56,715 nt of DNA from CALAMD01 sp035301345. Lineage in GTDB: Bacteria > Bacillota > Bacilli > Bacillales > Amphibacillaceae. How positions within the stretch are numbered: the first letter of the stretch is position 1; every line of letters starts with the position of its first letter. The stretch is from the NCBI GenBank assembly GCA_035301345.1, contig DATGUM010000038.1:1-56715 (forward strand), given 5' to 3'. A program made the translations under genes and the position numbers. Of the stretch, positions 1-8,516 are shown one piece after another. The notes below the pieces were generated by a model, which had not been told where the DNA came from, searched no databases, and worked only from the letters and a program-made list of their open reading frames with translations.

Positions 1-1149
1 ATAAAAGTAAATGATCATATTAAAATGATGGCGACAGGAAAAGAGTATGAAGTCCTTGAAGTCGGAGTATTCACGCCGAGAGAAGAAAGTCGAGATAAGT
101 TAACGGTTGGTGATGTCGGTTACATTACGGCAGCGATTAAAAACGTTAAAGATACACGGGTCGGTGATACAATCACTTCGGCTGACAATCCGTCAGTAGA
201 TGCTTTACCGGGATATCGTCGATTAAATCCGATGGTTTTCTGCGGTTTATACCCAGTTAGTTCAGAAGACTATAACCCACTACGAGATGCTTTAGAACGA
301 CTTGAATTAAATGATTCAGCTTTACAATATGAAGCAGAAACGTCGCAAGCACTTGGCTTCGGCTTTAGAACAGGGTTTTTAGGTTTACTTCATATGGAAA
401 TTATTCAAGAGCGTATTGAGCGTGAATTTGGGATAGATTTAATTACGACAGCTCCGAGTGTTATTTATGAAGTTGTTAAAACTGATGGAGAAACACTTCA
501 TATCGATAACCCGACGCAAATGCCAGAACCGACAGAAATCGAAGAAATTCTTGAGCCATATGTTAAAGCGACAATTATGGTGCCGAACGATTATGTCGGT
601 CCTGTGATGGAAATATGCCAGGCAAAGCGTGGAAGCTTTATTGATATGCAGTACTTAGACGATATTCGCGTCAATGTTATTTATGAACTACCGCTTTCAG
701 AAATTGTTTATGACTTTTTCGACCAGTTGAAGTCACATACGAAAGGTTATGCATCGTTAGATTATGAATTCATTGATAATCGTGCGTCAGAGTTAGTGAA
801 AATGGATATATTATTACACGGAGATCCTGTTGATGCTTTATCTGTTATTATCCATAAAGACTTTGCACAAAGTCGTGGACGACAAATTGCAGAAAAGCTA
901 CAAGAGCTTATCCCGAGACAACAATTCGAAGTTCCGATCCAAGCGGCCGTTGGCAACCATATTATTGCGCGAACGAACATTAAAGCTGTTCGAAAAGACG
1001 TTACAGCAAAACTGTACGGTGGAGACGTGACGAGAAAGCGTAAATTACTTGAGAAACAAAAAGAAGGTAAGAAACGAATGAAAATGGTCGGTTCGGTTGA
1101 AATCCCACAAGAAGCCTTTATGTCAGTTTTACAATTGAATGACGATTAA
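1..1149 (+). CDS. lepA: Elongation factor 4 (LepA), C-terminal part
   Basis: Ribosomal GTPase that back-translocates stalled ribosomes. The frame is open from the first base of the window (I-K-V-N-D-H before the first Met codons), so about 230 N-terminal residues, including the whole GTPase domain, lie outside. The 382 residues present cover the end of the beta-barrel domain (KMMATGKEYEVLEVGVFTP), the two EF-G-like domains and the LepA-specific C-terminal domain, ending in the family signature MKMVGSVEIPQEAF. In B. subtilis hemW follows lepA; here hrcA follows directly. A terminator lies about 200 bases downstream. Identification is secure from the C-terminal domain, which EF-G lacks. Confidence 0.97.
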   Translation: MKVNDHIKMMATGKEYEVLEVGVFTPREESRDKLTVGDVGYITAAIKNVKDTRVGDTITSADNPSVDALPGYRRLNPMVFCGLYPVSSEDYNPLRDALERLELNDSALQYEAETSQALGFGFRTGFLGLLHMEIIQERIEREFGIDLITTAPSVIYEVVKTDGETLHIDNPTQMPEPTEIEEILEPYVKATIMVPNDYVGPVMEICQAKRGSFIDMQYLDDIRVNVIYELPLSEIVYDFFDQLKSHTKGYASLDYEFIDNRASELVKMDILLHGDPVDALSVIIHKDFAQSRGRQIAEKLQELIPRQQFEVPIQAAVGNHIIARTNIKAVRKDVTAKLYGGDVTRKRKLLEKQKEGKKRMKMVGSVEIPQEAFMSVLQLNDD

Positions 1150-1345
1150 ATCCTTGATGTGATTGACTTCTTATGAAAGTATGATTTGTAAAAACAACCG
1201 ATTTGCCTACATTTTGCCGCCATAAATAAAAAGTTGGCAAAAATGAATGGTTAGTTTTTCATTTGAACAGATATGTTGTTAAAAATACTTATTATCTGTT
1301 TTGTAATTTTTGTGCAACATGTGAGTACGTATCTATATTATATGA
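1150..1345. other. lepA-hrcA intergenic spacer
   Basis: Together with the hrcA control region this gap is about 320 bases. I see no coding potential with a ribosome binding site. The frames open here (for example from 1273) lack a Shine-Dalgarno sequence and run through the terminator and the CIRCE element. B. subtilis has hemW at this place; no remnant of it is recognisable. Confidence 0.5.
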
Positions 1346-1380
1346 AGACACTTTACGTAAATGATGTAAAGTGTCTTTTT
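1346..1380 (+). terminator. Rho-independent terminator after lepA
   Basis: Perfect 11-bp stem (1346-1356 with 1366-1376, AGACACTTTAC) and 9-base loop, followed by a T run. It separates lepA from the heat-shock operon. Confidence 0.85.
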
Positions 1381-1392
1381 AGTGCGTCTTCG

Positions 1393-1421
1393 TTGACAAA
1401 GAAATCAACATTTGTTAATTT
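1393..1421 (+). promoter_or_regulatory. Probable SigA promoter of the hrcA operon
   Basis: TTGACA at 1393-1398, a 17-base spacer, then a weak -10 (TAATTT, 1416-1421). The CIRCE operator starts 10 bases downstream, the usual arrangement for HrcA-repressed promoters. Confidence 0.6.
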
Positions 1422-1431
1422 ATTATTAGTA

Positions 1432-1458
1432 TTAGCACTCAGACAGAGAGAGTGCTAA
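1432..1458 (+). promoter_or_regulatory. CIRCE operator (HrcA binding site)
   Basis: Perfect match to the consensus: TTAGCACTC at 1432-1440, nine spacer bases, GAGTGCTAA at 1450-1458. It lies between the promoter and hrcA, so the operon hrcA-grpE-dnaK should be repressed by its own first product and induced by heat. Confidence 0.97.
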
Positions 1459-1473
1459 CGAGGGGTGATCATC

Positions 1474-2505
1474 ATGCTGAATGAAAGACAGCTTTTAATT
1501 TTTCAATCAATTATTGATGATTTTATTGAAACAGCACAACCAGTTGGCTCAAAGGTCATTGCAGATAAAGGCAACATAGACGTAAGTGCTGCAACAATAC
1601 GTAGTGTGATGGCTGATTTAGAAAAGATGGGTTACTTAGAAAAAACACACTCTTCATCAGGAAGAGTTCCATCTGAACAAGGATATCGTTACTACGTTGA
1701 TCATCTTGTAAATCCATATTCTAAAAAGAAAGACTTAAATATTATTAAACAAATAATCGCTGATGGTGTCTTTGAATTTGAACAAATTGTTCAAACGTCA
1801 GCAGAGATATTGTCGGACTTAACAAATTATACGACAATTATATTAGGTCCAGAAATTTTAGAAGCAAAGCTTATTAAGCTGGAAATTGTTAAGTTATCCG
1901 AACATACAGCTGTTGCGATTTTAATCACTGATACAGGCCACGTGGAACATCGGAGCTTTACTTTACCACCGACACTTAATGCTTCAGATTTAGAGAAAAT
2001 GGTTAACATATTAAATGAAAAATTAAATGGCGTTGCTATTTCGCGTCTCGCTGATCAATTAAATACTGAGTTGTTCACGTTACTAAGCATGTATATTAAA
2101 GATGCGGGTCAATCATATGAGTATTTAAAAGAAGTACTATTTAATGAAGAACCTGTAAAGCTATATGTTGGTGGGAAGTCAAACATGCTTATACAACCTG
2201 AATTTAATGACTTACAAAAAATGCATTCATTTTACACGTTGATGGAACGTGAAGATGAAATTGCAAAACTTTTTAAGCAGACGAATAAAGGAATTAAAGT
2301 AACGATTGGTAACGAAAATTCACTTGAAGCAATGAAAGACTTTACACTGATAACTTCGACATATGCGTTAGATGATGAACAGATGGGAACAATTGCTTTA
2401 TTAGGCCCAACACGTATGAGATACAACAAAGTAATACAATTGCTCAACGCTTTATCTAATGAGATGTCTGATGTCTTATATATGTGGTATAAAAATAAAA
2501 AATAA
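1474..2505 (+). CDS. hrcA: Heat-inducible transcription repressor HrcA
   Basis: Repressor of class I heat-shock genes that binds CIRCE and is kept active by GroEL. The 343-residue product has the N-terminal winged helix (MLNERQLLIFQSII ... SAATIRSVMADLE ... THSSSGRVPS) and a GAF-like dimerisation region. I start at ATG 1474 because AGGGGTG at 1461-1467 is correctly spaced and the protein then begins like B. subtilis HrcA; an upstream in-frame GTG at 1465 overlaps that ribosome binding site. It is the first gene of the operon and has its own CIRCE element 16 bases upstream, implying autoregulation. Confidence 0.97.
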   Translation: MLNERQLLIFQSIIDDFIETAQPVGSKVIADKGNIDVSAATIRSVMADLEKMGYLEKTHSSSGRVPSEQGYRYYVDHLVNPYSKKKDLNIIKQIIADGVFEFEQIVQTSAEILSDLTNYTTIILGPEILEAKLIKLEIVKLSEHTAVAILITDTGHVEHRSFTLPPTLNASDLEKMVNILNEKLNGVAISRLADQLNTELFTLLSMYIKDAGQSYEYLKEVLFNEEPVKLYVGGKSNMLIQPEFNDLQKMHSFYTLMEREDEIAKLFKQTNKGIKVTIGNENSLEAMKDFTLITSTYALDDEQMGTIALLGPTRMRYNKVIQLLNALSNEMSDVLYMWYKNKK

Positions 2506-2595
2506 TTCAGAATGACTCGTAAAATGAATAGCTTTAATTCATCACATATTCATGATATAGTCGTACTGTTGATTTTAAGCAGGAGGTTTTAATCC

Positions 2596-3150
2596 GTGAA
2601 GCAAAAAGAAAAGGAAATTCGTGAAGAAGACATCGAAGTTCTTGATCAAGCAGCTGATGAGGCAGATGATCAAGGAGAACAAGTAGATGAAGAAACAGTT
2701 TCACAAGAAGAATTTCAAGCACTGAAAGAAGAGAAAGACGAACTTTATGAGCGCATGTTACGTGTTCAAGCAGAATACGATAACTATAAGCGACGTACGC
2801 AAAAGGAACGTACTTCAGATTTAAAATATAAATCTCAAGACTTAGCTACTGAACTTTTGCCAGCTTTAGACAACTTTGAAAGAGCATTACAAGTAGAAGA
2901 AACAGAAGAAACTAAAGGTATTATTGAAGGTATTACAATGGTTTACAATCAATTAATTGAAGCACTTAAGTCACAAGGTGTAGACGTGATCGAAACAGAA
3001 AATGAACCATTCGATCCTAATTTACACCATGCTGTGATGCAAGATGAAAATGAAAATATTGAATCTAATATCGTTGTTGAAGAATTACAAAAAGGATATA
3101 TTTTAAAAGATAGAGTTATTCGCCCAGCAATGGTAAAAGTAAATAAATAG
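2596..3150 (+). CDS. grpE: Nucleotide exchange factor GrpE
   Basis: DnaK co-chaperone that releases ADP. The product has 184 residues: an acidic, low-complexity N-terminus (about 1-50), a long coiled coil containing QAEYDNYKRRTQKER (about 57-75), and the C-terminal beta domain with HHAVMQDEN and VIRPAMVKV. Translation starts with GTG at 2596, nine bases after a near-perfect AGGAGGT (2581-2587). It lies between hrcA and dnaK with no terminator, so it is expressed from the CIRCE promoter. Confidence 0.97.
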   Translation: MKQKEKEIREEDIEVLDQAADEADDQGEQVDEETVSQEEFQALKEEKDELYERMLRVQAEYDNYKRRTQKERTSDLKYKSQDLATELLPALDNFERALQVEETEETKGIIEGITMVYNQLIEALKSQGVDVIETENEPFDPNLHHAVMQDENENIESNIVVEELQKGYILKDRVIRPAMVKVNK

Positions 3151-3176
3151 TTGAGTAGTCAAGGAGGAAATTTGTC

Positions 3177-5009
3177 ATGAGTAAGATTATTGGTATTGAT
3201 TTAGGTACAACGAATTCAGCAGTTTCAGTAATGGAGGGTGGAGAAGCGGTTATTATCCCTAACCCGGAAGGAAACCGTACGACACCATCTGTTATTTCAT
3301 TTAAAGATGGCGAACGCCAAGTAGGTGAAGTTGCTAAACGACAAGCAATTACAAACCCAAATACGGTTCAATCAGTGAAGCGTCATATGGGAACTGATTA
3401 TAAAGTAACAGCTGAAGATAAAGAATATACACCACAAGAAATTTCAGCGATTATTTTACAGCACTTAAAATCATATGCTGAAGATTATGTCGGTGAAAAA
3501 ATTGAAAAAGCAGTAATTACAGTACCTGCGTATTTTAACGATGCTGAACGTCAAGCGACGAGAGATGCAGGAGTTATTGCAGGTCTAGAAGTAGAACGTA
3601 TCATTAATGAGCCAACTGCTGCAGCATTAGCTTATGGATTTGATAATGATGATCAAGATCAAACAATTTTAGTTTATGACTTAGGTGGGGGAACGTTTGA
3701 CGTTTCTATCTTAGATATTGGTGAAGGTACGTTTGAAGTAATCTCTACAGCAGGTGATAACCGCCTTGGTGGGGATGACTTTGATGATTTAGTTATTGAT
3801 TATTTAGTCGATGAATTTAGAAAAGAAAATGGTATTGACTTATCACAAGATAAGATGGCAATGCAACGTTTAAAAGATGCGGCTGAAAAAGCGAAAAAAG
3901 ATTTATCAGGTGTTTCGCAGTCACAAATCTCATTACCATTTATTACTGCTGGTGACGCTGGTCCACTTCACTTAGAAATGACGTTAACACGTGCTAAGTT
4001 TGAAGAATTAACAGCTTCACTTGTTGATAAAACAATGATTCCTGTTAGAAAAGCTTTACAAGATGCTGATTTTTCAGCAGCAGATATCGATAAAGTTATT
4101 CTCGTAGGTGGTTCAACACGAATTCCAGCGGTTCAAGAAGCGATTCAAAAAGAAACTGGAAAAGAGCCATCAAGAGGCGTTAACCCTGACGAAGTTGTGG
4201 CATTAGGAGCTGCTATTCAAGGTGGGGTATTACAAGGAGACGTTAAGGATGTTGTATTATTAGACGTTACGCCACTTTCACTTGGAATTGAAACGATGGG
4301 TTCTGTAACGACAAAATTAATTGAGCGAAATACAACAATTCCTACGAGCCATTCACAAGTATTTTCAACAGCAGCAGATAACCAAAACGCTGTAGATATT
4401 CACGTCCTACAAGGTGAAAGAGAAATGGCAGCAGATAACAAAACGTTAGGTCGTTTCCAATTAACGGATATTCCACCAGCACCACGTGGCGTTCCACAAA
4501 TTGAAGTAACGTTTGATATTGATGCGAACGGAATTGTTAATGTTAAAGCGAAAGACTTAGGAACGAATAAAGAACAATCAATTACAATTCAGTCATCTTC
4601 TGGATTATCAGATGATGAAATTGATCAAATGGTAAAAGATGCTGAAGAAAATGCTGAAGCAGACCAGAAGCGTCGTGAAGAAATTGATTTACGTAACGAA
4701 GCAGATCAACTCATCTTTACAACAGATAAGACGATTAAAGATTTAGAAGATAAAGTTTCTGAAGAAGAAAAGCAAAAAGCAGAAGAAGCGAAAGAAGCAT
4801 TACAAAAAGCATTAGAAGCTGAAGATATTGAAGATATTAAAGCGAAGAAAGAAGCGCTTGAAGAACAAGTTCAACAACTTTCAGTAAAATTATATGAGCA
4901 AATGGCTCAGGAGCAAGAAGCAGCTCAAGGGGCAGATGGAGAATCTGCAGATGAAGATGTCGTAGATGCGGATTATGAAGAAGTAGACAACGAAGAGGAA
5001 GAAAAGTAA
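3177..5009 (+). CDS. dnaK: Chaperone protein DnaK (Hsp70)
   Basis: ATP-dependent Hsp70 chaperone of 610 residues, the normal length for Bacilli. The nucleotide-binding domain begins IGIDLGTTNSAVSV and contains YDLGGGTFDVS and GGSTRIPAVQ. The linker VVLLDVTPLSLGIET (near residue 360) leads into the substrate-binding domain and helical lid, and the tail is acidic (VDADYEEVDNEEEEK). A strong Shine-Dalgarno (AAGGAGG) precedes ATG 3177. It is the last gene of the hrcA operon because a long hairpin terminator follows at once. Confidence 0.98.
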   Translation: MSKIIGIDLGTTNSAVSVMEGGEAVIIPNPEGNRTTPSVISFKDGERQVGEVAKRQAITNPNTVQSVKRHMGTDYKVTAEDKEYTPQEISAIILQHLKSYAEDYVGEKIEKAVITVPAYFNDAERQATRDAGVIAGLEVERIINEPTAAALAYGFDNDDQDQTILVYDLGGGTFDVSILDIGEGTFEVISTAGDNRLGGDDFDDLVIDYLVDEFRKENGIDLSQDKMAMQRLKDAAEKAKKDLSGVSQSQISLPFITAGDAGPLHLEMTLTRAKFEELTASLVDKTMIPVRKALQDADFSAADIDKVILVGGSTRIPAVQEAIQKETGKEPSRGVNPDEVVALGAAIQGGVLQGDVKDVVLLDVTPLSLGIETMGSVTTKLIERNTTIPTSHSQVFSTAADNQNAVDIHVLQGEREMAADNKTLGRFQLTDIPPAPRGVPQIEVTFDIDANGIVNVKAKDLGTNKEQSITIQSSSGLSDDEIDQMVKDAEENAEADQKRREEIDLRNEADQLIFTTDKTIKDLEDKVSEEEKQKAEEAKEALQKALEAEDIEDIKAKKEALEEQVQQLSVKLYEQMAQEQEAAQGADGESADEDVVDADYEEVDNEEEEK

Positions 5010-5032
5010 TCCTTTAATAAATTGTACGTATC

Positions 5033-5072
5033 AAAAGTCAAAGTCAGGGCGGTTCTTGACTTTGACTTTTTT
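5033..5072 (+). terminator. Strong terminator between dnaK and dnaJ
   Basis: Perfect 14-bp stem: 5033-5046 pairs with 5057-5070 (TGACTTTGACTTTT), with a 10-base loop and a 3' T run. It should largely uncouple dnaJ from the CIRCE-controlled transcript. Confidence 0.9.
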
Positions 5073-5123
5073 ACATGTGAATGACGCATATCTATTAATG
5101 AATTAGCTATTTATATATTGAAA

Positions 5124-5152
5124 TGATACTATTTAGTTTGTGCACTTAAGTG
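5124..5152 (+). promoter_or_regulatory. Possible dnaJ promoter and palindrome
   Basis: An extended -10 (TGATACTAT, 5124-5132) lies in the dnaK-dnaJ gap, with no good -35 upstream. The palindrome CACTTAAGTG follows at 5143-5152, just before the dnaJ ribosome binding site. No CIRCE element is present. Confidence 0.4.
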
Positions 5153-5170
5153 TGCCTAGGGAGTGAGAAA

Positions 5171-6295
5171 ATGAGTAAACGAGATTTCTATGAAGTGTTA
5201 GGTGTTGAACGTGATGCTTCAAAACAAGATATAAGACGAGCTTACCGGAAGTTAGCTCGAAAATACCATCCAGACGTTTCAAAAGAAGAAGGCGCTCAAG
5301 AAAAGTTTATTGAAGTGAAAGAAGCTTATGAAACGTTAAGTAACGAACAAAAACGTGCGCAATATGATCAATTCGGACATACAGATCCTAATCAAGGCTT
5401 CGGTGGAGGCGGCGGATTTGGTGGTTTCGGCGGCGGTGGCATGGACGACATCTTTGACATGTTCTTTGGAGGCGGAAGAAGACAGGATCCAAACGCTCCA
5501 CGCCAAGGAAATGATTTACAATATACGATTGATTTAGAATTTGAAGAAGCAATTTTTGGTAAAGAACAAACAATTACAATTCCACGTGAAGAAAACTGTG
5601 GAACGTGTGATGGATCAGGTGCAAAGCCTGGTTCTAAAGTAAATACATGTTCACATTGTAATGGGTCAGGTCAGTTAAATGTTGAACAAAACACACCATT
5701 TGGCCGGGTCGTAAATCGACGTGTCTGCCACCATTGTAGCGGTTCAGGAAAAATCATTGAAGAAAAATGTCAGACGTGTAGTGGATCAGGTCGTGAGACG
5801 AAAAATACACAAATCAACGTATCAATCCCTGCTGGAATTGATAACGGCCAACAAATACGTGTGTCAGGTCGAGGAGAAGCCGGTGTGAATGGTGGCCCTC
5901 CAGGAGATCTTTTCGTCGTTATTCAGATTAGACCACATGACTACTTTGAAAGAGAAGGCGACAATATTTACTGCGAACTTCCACTATCTTACGCACAAGC
6001 TGCGTTAGGTGATGAAGTAGAAGTGCCAACTGTTCACGGAAAAGTGATGTTAAAGATACCAGCAGGCACACAGACAGGTAAAACGTTCCGCTTACGTGGG
6101 AAAGGTGTTCCTAATGTGCATGGAAGAGGCAAAGGAGACCAACATATTCGCGTGAAAATTATTACGCCGACAAAATTAACGAGTCGTCAAAAAGAATTAT
6201 TGCGTGAATTTAATGAAATCGGTGGTAATGAATCATTAAATGAACAAGAGAATTCTATTTTCCAAAGATTTAAACAAGCGTTTAAAGGTGAATAA
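5171..6295 (+). CDS. dnaJ: Chaperone protein DnaJ (Hsp40)
   Basis: Co-chaperone that stimulates DnaK ATPase. The 374-residue product has the J domain with H33-P34-D35, a Gly/Phe-rich linker (about 70-110), four zinc-binding CxxCxGxG repeats (CGTCDGSG, CSHCNGSG, CHHCSGSG, CQTCSGSG) and the C-terminal substrate domain. ATG 5171 follows GGGAGTGAG at correct spacing; an in-frame ATG 21 bases upstream would add MCLGSEK and has no ribosome binding site. A terminator on each side suggests that dnaJ is transcribed on its own or with limited read-through from dnaK. Confidence 0.97.
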   Translation: MSKRDFYEVLGVERDASKQDIRRAYRKLARKYHPDVSKEEGAQEKFIEVKEAYETLSNEQKRAQYDQFGHTDPNQGFGGGGGFGGFGGGGMDDIFDMFFGGGRRQDPNAPRQGNDLQYTIDLEFEEAIFGKEQTITIPREENCGTCDGSGAKPGSKVNTCSHCNGSGQLNVEQNTPFGRVVNRRVCHHCSGSGKIIEEKCQTCSGSGRETKNTQINVSIPAGIDNGQQIRVSGRGEAGVNGGPPGDLFVVIQIRPHDYFEREGDNIYCELPLSYAQAALGDEVEVPTVHGKVMLKIPAGTQTGKTFRLRGKGVPNVHGRGKGDQHIRVKIITPTKLTSRQKELLREFNEIGGNESLNEQENSIFQRFKQAFKGE

Positions 6296-6297
6296 TT

Positions 6298-6340
6298 ACA
6301 AAAGTCGTTGAATGGTTTAAAGCTATTCAACGACTTTTGT
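6298..6340 (+). terminator. Hairpin terminator after dnaJ
   Basis: Perfect 16-bp inverted repeat (6298-6313 with 6325-6340, ACAAAAGTCGTTGAAT) with TTTTG in the 3' arm. The T run after the stem is short, so efficiency is uncertain. Confidence 0.75.
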
Positions 6341-6381
6341 CTATCATTGAATCAATACAGAGTACATAGGAGTTGAATAAA

Positions 6382-7320
6382 GTGGATTGGAAAGAAGTAT
6401 GTTACCATACGACGAGGGATGCAATTGAACCTGTCGCACACCTTTTAAACGACCAGTTTCATGTCGAAGGTATTTTAATCGAAGACGTTCTTGACGTCAT
6501 GAAAGAAAAACGTGGAACGTACGGGGAAGTTTTCGATGTTCCGACAGATCGCTTTCCGCAAGAAGGTATTTTTATTAAATATTATTTGCCGATTGATGAT
6601 GAATATAATGAATTAAGTCAGGCGATTGCAGAAAAAATTAAAGCACTACATGCATTTAATATTGATTTAGGTACGAATGTTTTTTACTATAATGATGTAA
6701 AAGAAGAAGACTGGGCAGAGTCATGGAAGAAATACTATAAGCCGACGCGCGTGTCAAATACATTTACAGTCGTTCCTACGTGGGAAAATTACGAAAAACA
6801 ATTAACAAATGAGAAAATTATCGAACTTGACCCTGGGATGGCGTTCGGGACAGGTACACATGAAACGACGCGATTGTGTTTACAATTTTTAGAACAATAC
6901 GTTCGAAAAGAAGATACAGTTATAGATGTTGGTTGTGGATCAGGAATATTAAGTATAGCTGCTGCCAAACTAGATGCGAAAAAAATATATGCTTACGATT
7001 TAGATATCGTCGCTGTAAACAGCACTTTATATAATAGCGAATTAAATAAGGTCAATGATCGCATCGTCGTTAAGCAAAATGACTTACTAAAAGATGTTCA
7101 TCAAGAAGTAGATGTCATCGTATCTAACATTTTAGCGGATATTATTATTAAGTGCGTTGATGACGCTTATAATAATTTGAAAGATACAGGTTTATTTATC
7201 ACGTCAGGTATCATCGACCGTAAAAAAGATTTAGTCATTGAAGCACTTGAAAAAGTAGGCTTTGAAATTATTGATACGAATGAAGAAGGACACTGGGTAA
7301 GTATCGTAGCTAAAAAATAA
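6382..7320 (+). CDS. prmA: Ribosomal protein L11 methyltransferase PrmA
   Basis: SAM-dependent methyltransferase that modifies ribosomal protein L11. The 312 residues match the family length. An N-terminal L11-recognition domain is followed by a Rossmann fold with AFGTGTHETT and the SAM motif VIDVGCGSGILS, then VSNILADII. I choose GTG 6382 (VDWKEVCYHTT): TAGGAG at 6367-6372 leaves nine bases to it, whereas the upstream TTG 6373 touches the Shine-Dalgarno. In B. subtilis rsmE and mtaB follow prmA; here deoC follows after 12 bases. Confidence 0.95.
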   Translation: MDWKEVCYHTTRDAIEPVAHLLNDQFHVEGILIEDVLDVMKEKRGTYGEVFDVPTDRFPQEGIFIKYYLPIDDEYNELSQAIAEKIKALHAFNIDLGTNVFYYNDVKEEDWAESWKKYYKPTRVSNTFTVVPTWENYEKQLTNEKIIELDPGMAFGTGTHETTRLCLQFLEQYVRKEDTVIDVGCGSGILSIAAAKLDAKKIYAYDLDIVAVNSTLYNSELNKVNDRIVVKQNDLLKDVHQEVDVIVSNILADIIIKCVDDAYNNLKDTGLFITSGIIDRKKDLVIEALEKVGFEIIDTNEEGHWVSIVAKK

Positions 7321-7332
7321 GGAGTGAACCAA

Positions 7333-7980
7333 ATGAATCTCGCCTCATATATTGACCATACATTATTAAAACCAGACGCGACAGAAAAACAAATTGATCA
7401 ACTTATTCAAGACGCAAAAGCATATTCATTTGCATCAGTTTGCGTTAATCCAACGTGGGTTGCTCATTGTGCACAACAACTGAAAGAAAGTGAAGTTGCT
7501 GTATGTACGGTGATTGGGTTTCCACTCGGTGCAACGTCAACAGAAACGAAAGTATTTGAAACGAAACAAGCACTAAAAGATGGCGCGACAGAAATTGACT
7601 TAGTAATTAATATCGGACAGTTAAAAATGAAAAATAAACAATTCGTGCAAGAGGAAATTGCAAAAATCAAGCAAATTACTAATGATGTAGCGATTTTAAA
7701 AGTCATTATTGAAACTGCTTTATTAACCGAAGATGAAAAAGAGCTTGCCACTTTAGCTGTACTTGAAGCAGGGGCTGAATTTATTAAGACATCTACAGGC
7801 TTTTCTAATGGTGGAGCAACAACAGAAGATATCGAACTATTTAAACGTGTAAGTAATGGTGCGTTAAACATAAAAGCTTCTGGTGGTATTCGCGATAAAG
7901 AAGCGGCTATGCGTATGATAGAAGCAGGTGCAAATCGTATCGGAGCAAGTGCAAGCGTTGCAATTGTAGAGAAAAACTAA
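7333..7980 (+). CDS. deoC: Deoxyribose-phosphate aldolase DeoC
   Basis: Splits 2-deoxyribose-5-phosphate into glyceraldehyde-3-phosphate and acetaldehyde in deoxynucleoside catabolism. It is a class I aldolase TIM barrel of 215 residues. The Schiff-base lysine is K152 in FIKTSTGF, the catalytic acid D89 in EIDLVINIG, and IDHTLLKPDA is at the N-terminus. ATG 7333 is preceded by AAGGAGTG overlapping the prmA stop; an in-frame GTG at 7324 lies inside that site. It is coupled to prmA, an unusual partner, and takes the place of rsmE-mtaB. No other deo genes are nearby. Confidence 0.96.
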   Translation: MNLASYIDHTLLKPDATEKQIDQLIQDAKAYSFASVCVNPTWVAHCAQQLKESEVAVCTVIGFPLGATSTETKVFETKQALKDGATEIDLVINIGQLKMKNKQFVQEEIAKIKQITNDVAILKVIIETALLTEDEKELATLAVLEAGAEFIKTSTGFSNGGATTEDIELFKRVSNGALNIKASGGIRDKEAAMRMIEAGANRIGASASVAIVEKN

Positions 7981-8036
7981 CAGTTAATCAGCGATATGTG
8001 AATAAAATATTTGGCTCAATCCTTTCATGTGTGCAG

Positions 8037-8065
8037 TTGACCAACTTTGAGAACTATATTATAAT
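8037..8065 (+). promoter_or_regulatory. SigA promoter of rpsU
   Basis: TTGACC (8037-8042), a 17-base spacer and a perfect TATAAT (8060-8065), 65 bases before the rpsU start codon. Confidence 0.85.
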
Positions 8066-8130
8066 ACCTTTATTGTGTTGTATACATGACACATATTAAT
8101 TTGTTAAACTCCGGAGGGAGGGAATTTATC

Positions 8131-8307
8131 ATGTCAAACACTACAAGAATTCGTAAAAATGAATCATTAGAAACTGCACTTAGACGTTTTAAACGTAACG
8201 TCTCAAAAAGTGGTTCTCTAGCTGAATATCGTAAAAGAGAGTATTATGAAAAGCCGAGTGTGCGAAGAAAGAAAAAATCTGAAGCGGCTCGTAAACGTAA
8301 GTATTAA
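8131..8307 (+). CDS. rpsU: 30S ribosomal protein S21
   Basis: Small-subunit ribosomal protein of 58 residues, extremely basic, with the family core KNESLETALRRFKRNVSKSG and tail KKKSEAARKRKY. ATG 8131 follows GGAGGGAGG; the frame also opens at 8086, but that adds 15 unrelated residues before the ribosome binding site. It has its own consensus promoter and terminator, so it is a single-gene unit. B. subtilis has yqeY next; here it is missing. Confidence 0.98.
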   Translation: MSNTTRIRKNESLETALRRFKRNVSKSGSLAEYRKREYYEKPSVRRKKKSEAARKRKY

Positions 8308-8380
8308 TAAACGGTTAATACTTATTTAATATAGTGATCGAATGATTATAATTATTTATAATCTATGTTACTCAAAAGCT

Positions 8381-8420
8381 AACGGAGTTCATTGATTGAT
8401 TCAATTGAACTCCGTTTTCA
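8381..8420 (+). terminator. Terminator after rpsU
   Basis: Perfect 11-bp stem (8381-8391 with 8406-8416, AACGGAGTTCA) followed by a T-rich stretch. Confidence 0.8.
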
Positions 8421-8516
8421 TTTTGTATTTATTTTCATTCATCGGACATTCGATTACAATATACATATAAATTTATTTATTGGAGGTGATGAAAAATATC
8501 TAAAAAGCGTTTAAAA

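Noticed and set aside
1273..1458. 61-codon frame upstream of hrcA
   Set aside because: It runs through the lepA terminator, the hrcA promoter and CIRCE, and has no Shine-Dalgarno.
7464..7871. 135-codon minus-strand frame inside deoC
   Set aside because: Antisense shadow of a well-supported aldolase; no promoter or ribosome binding site.
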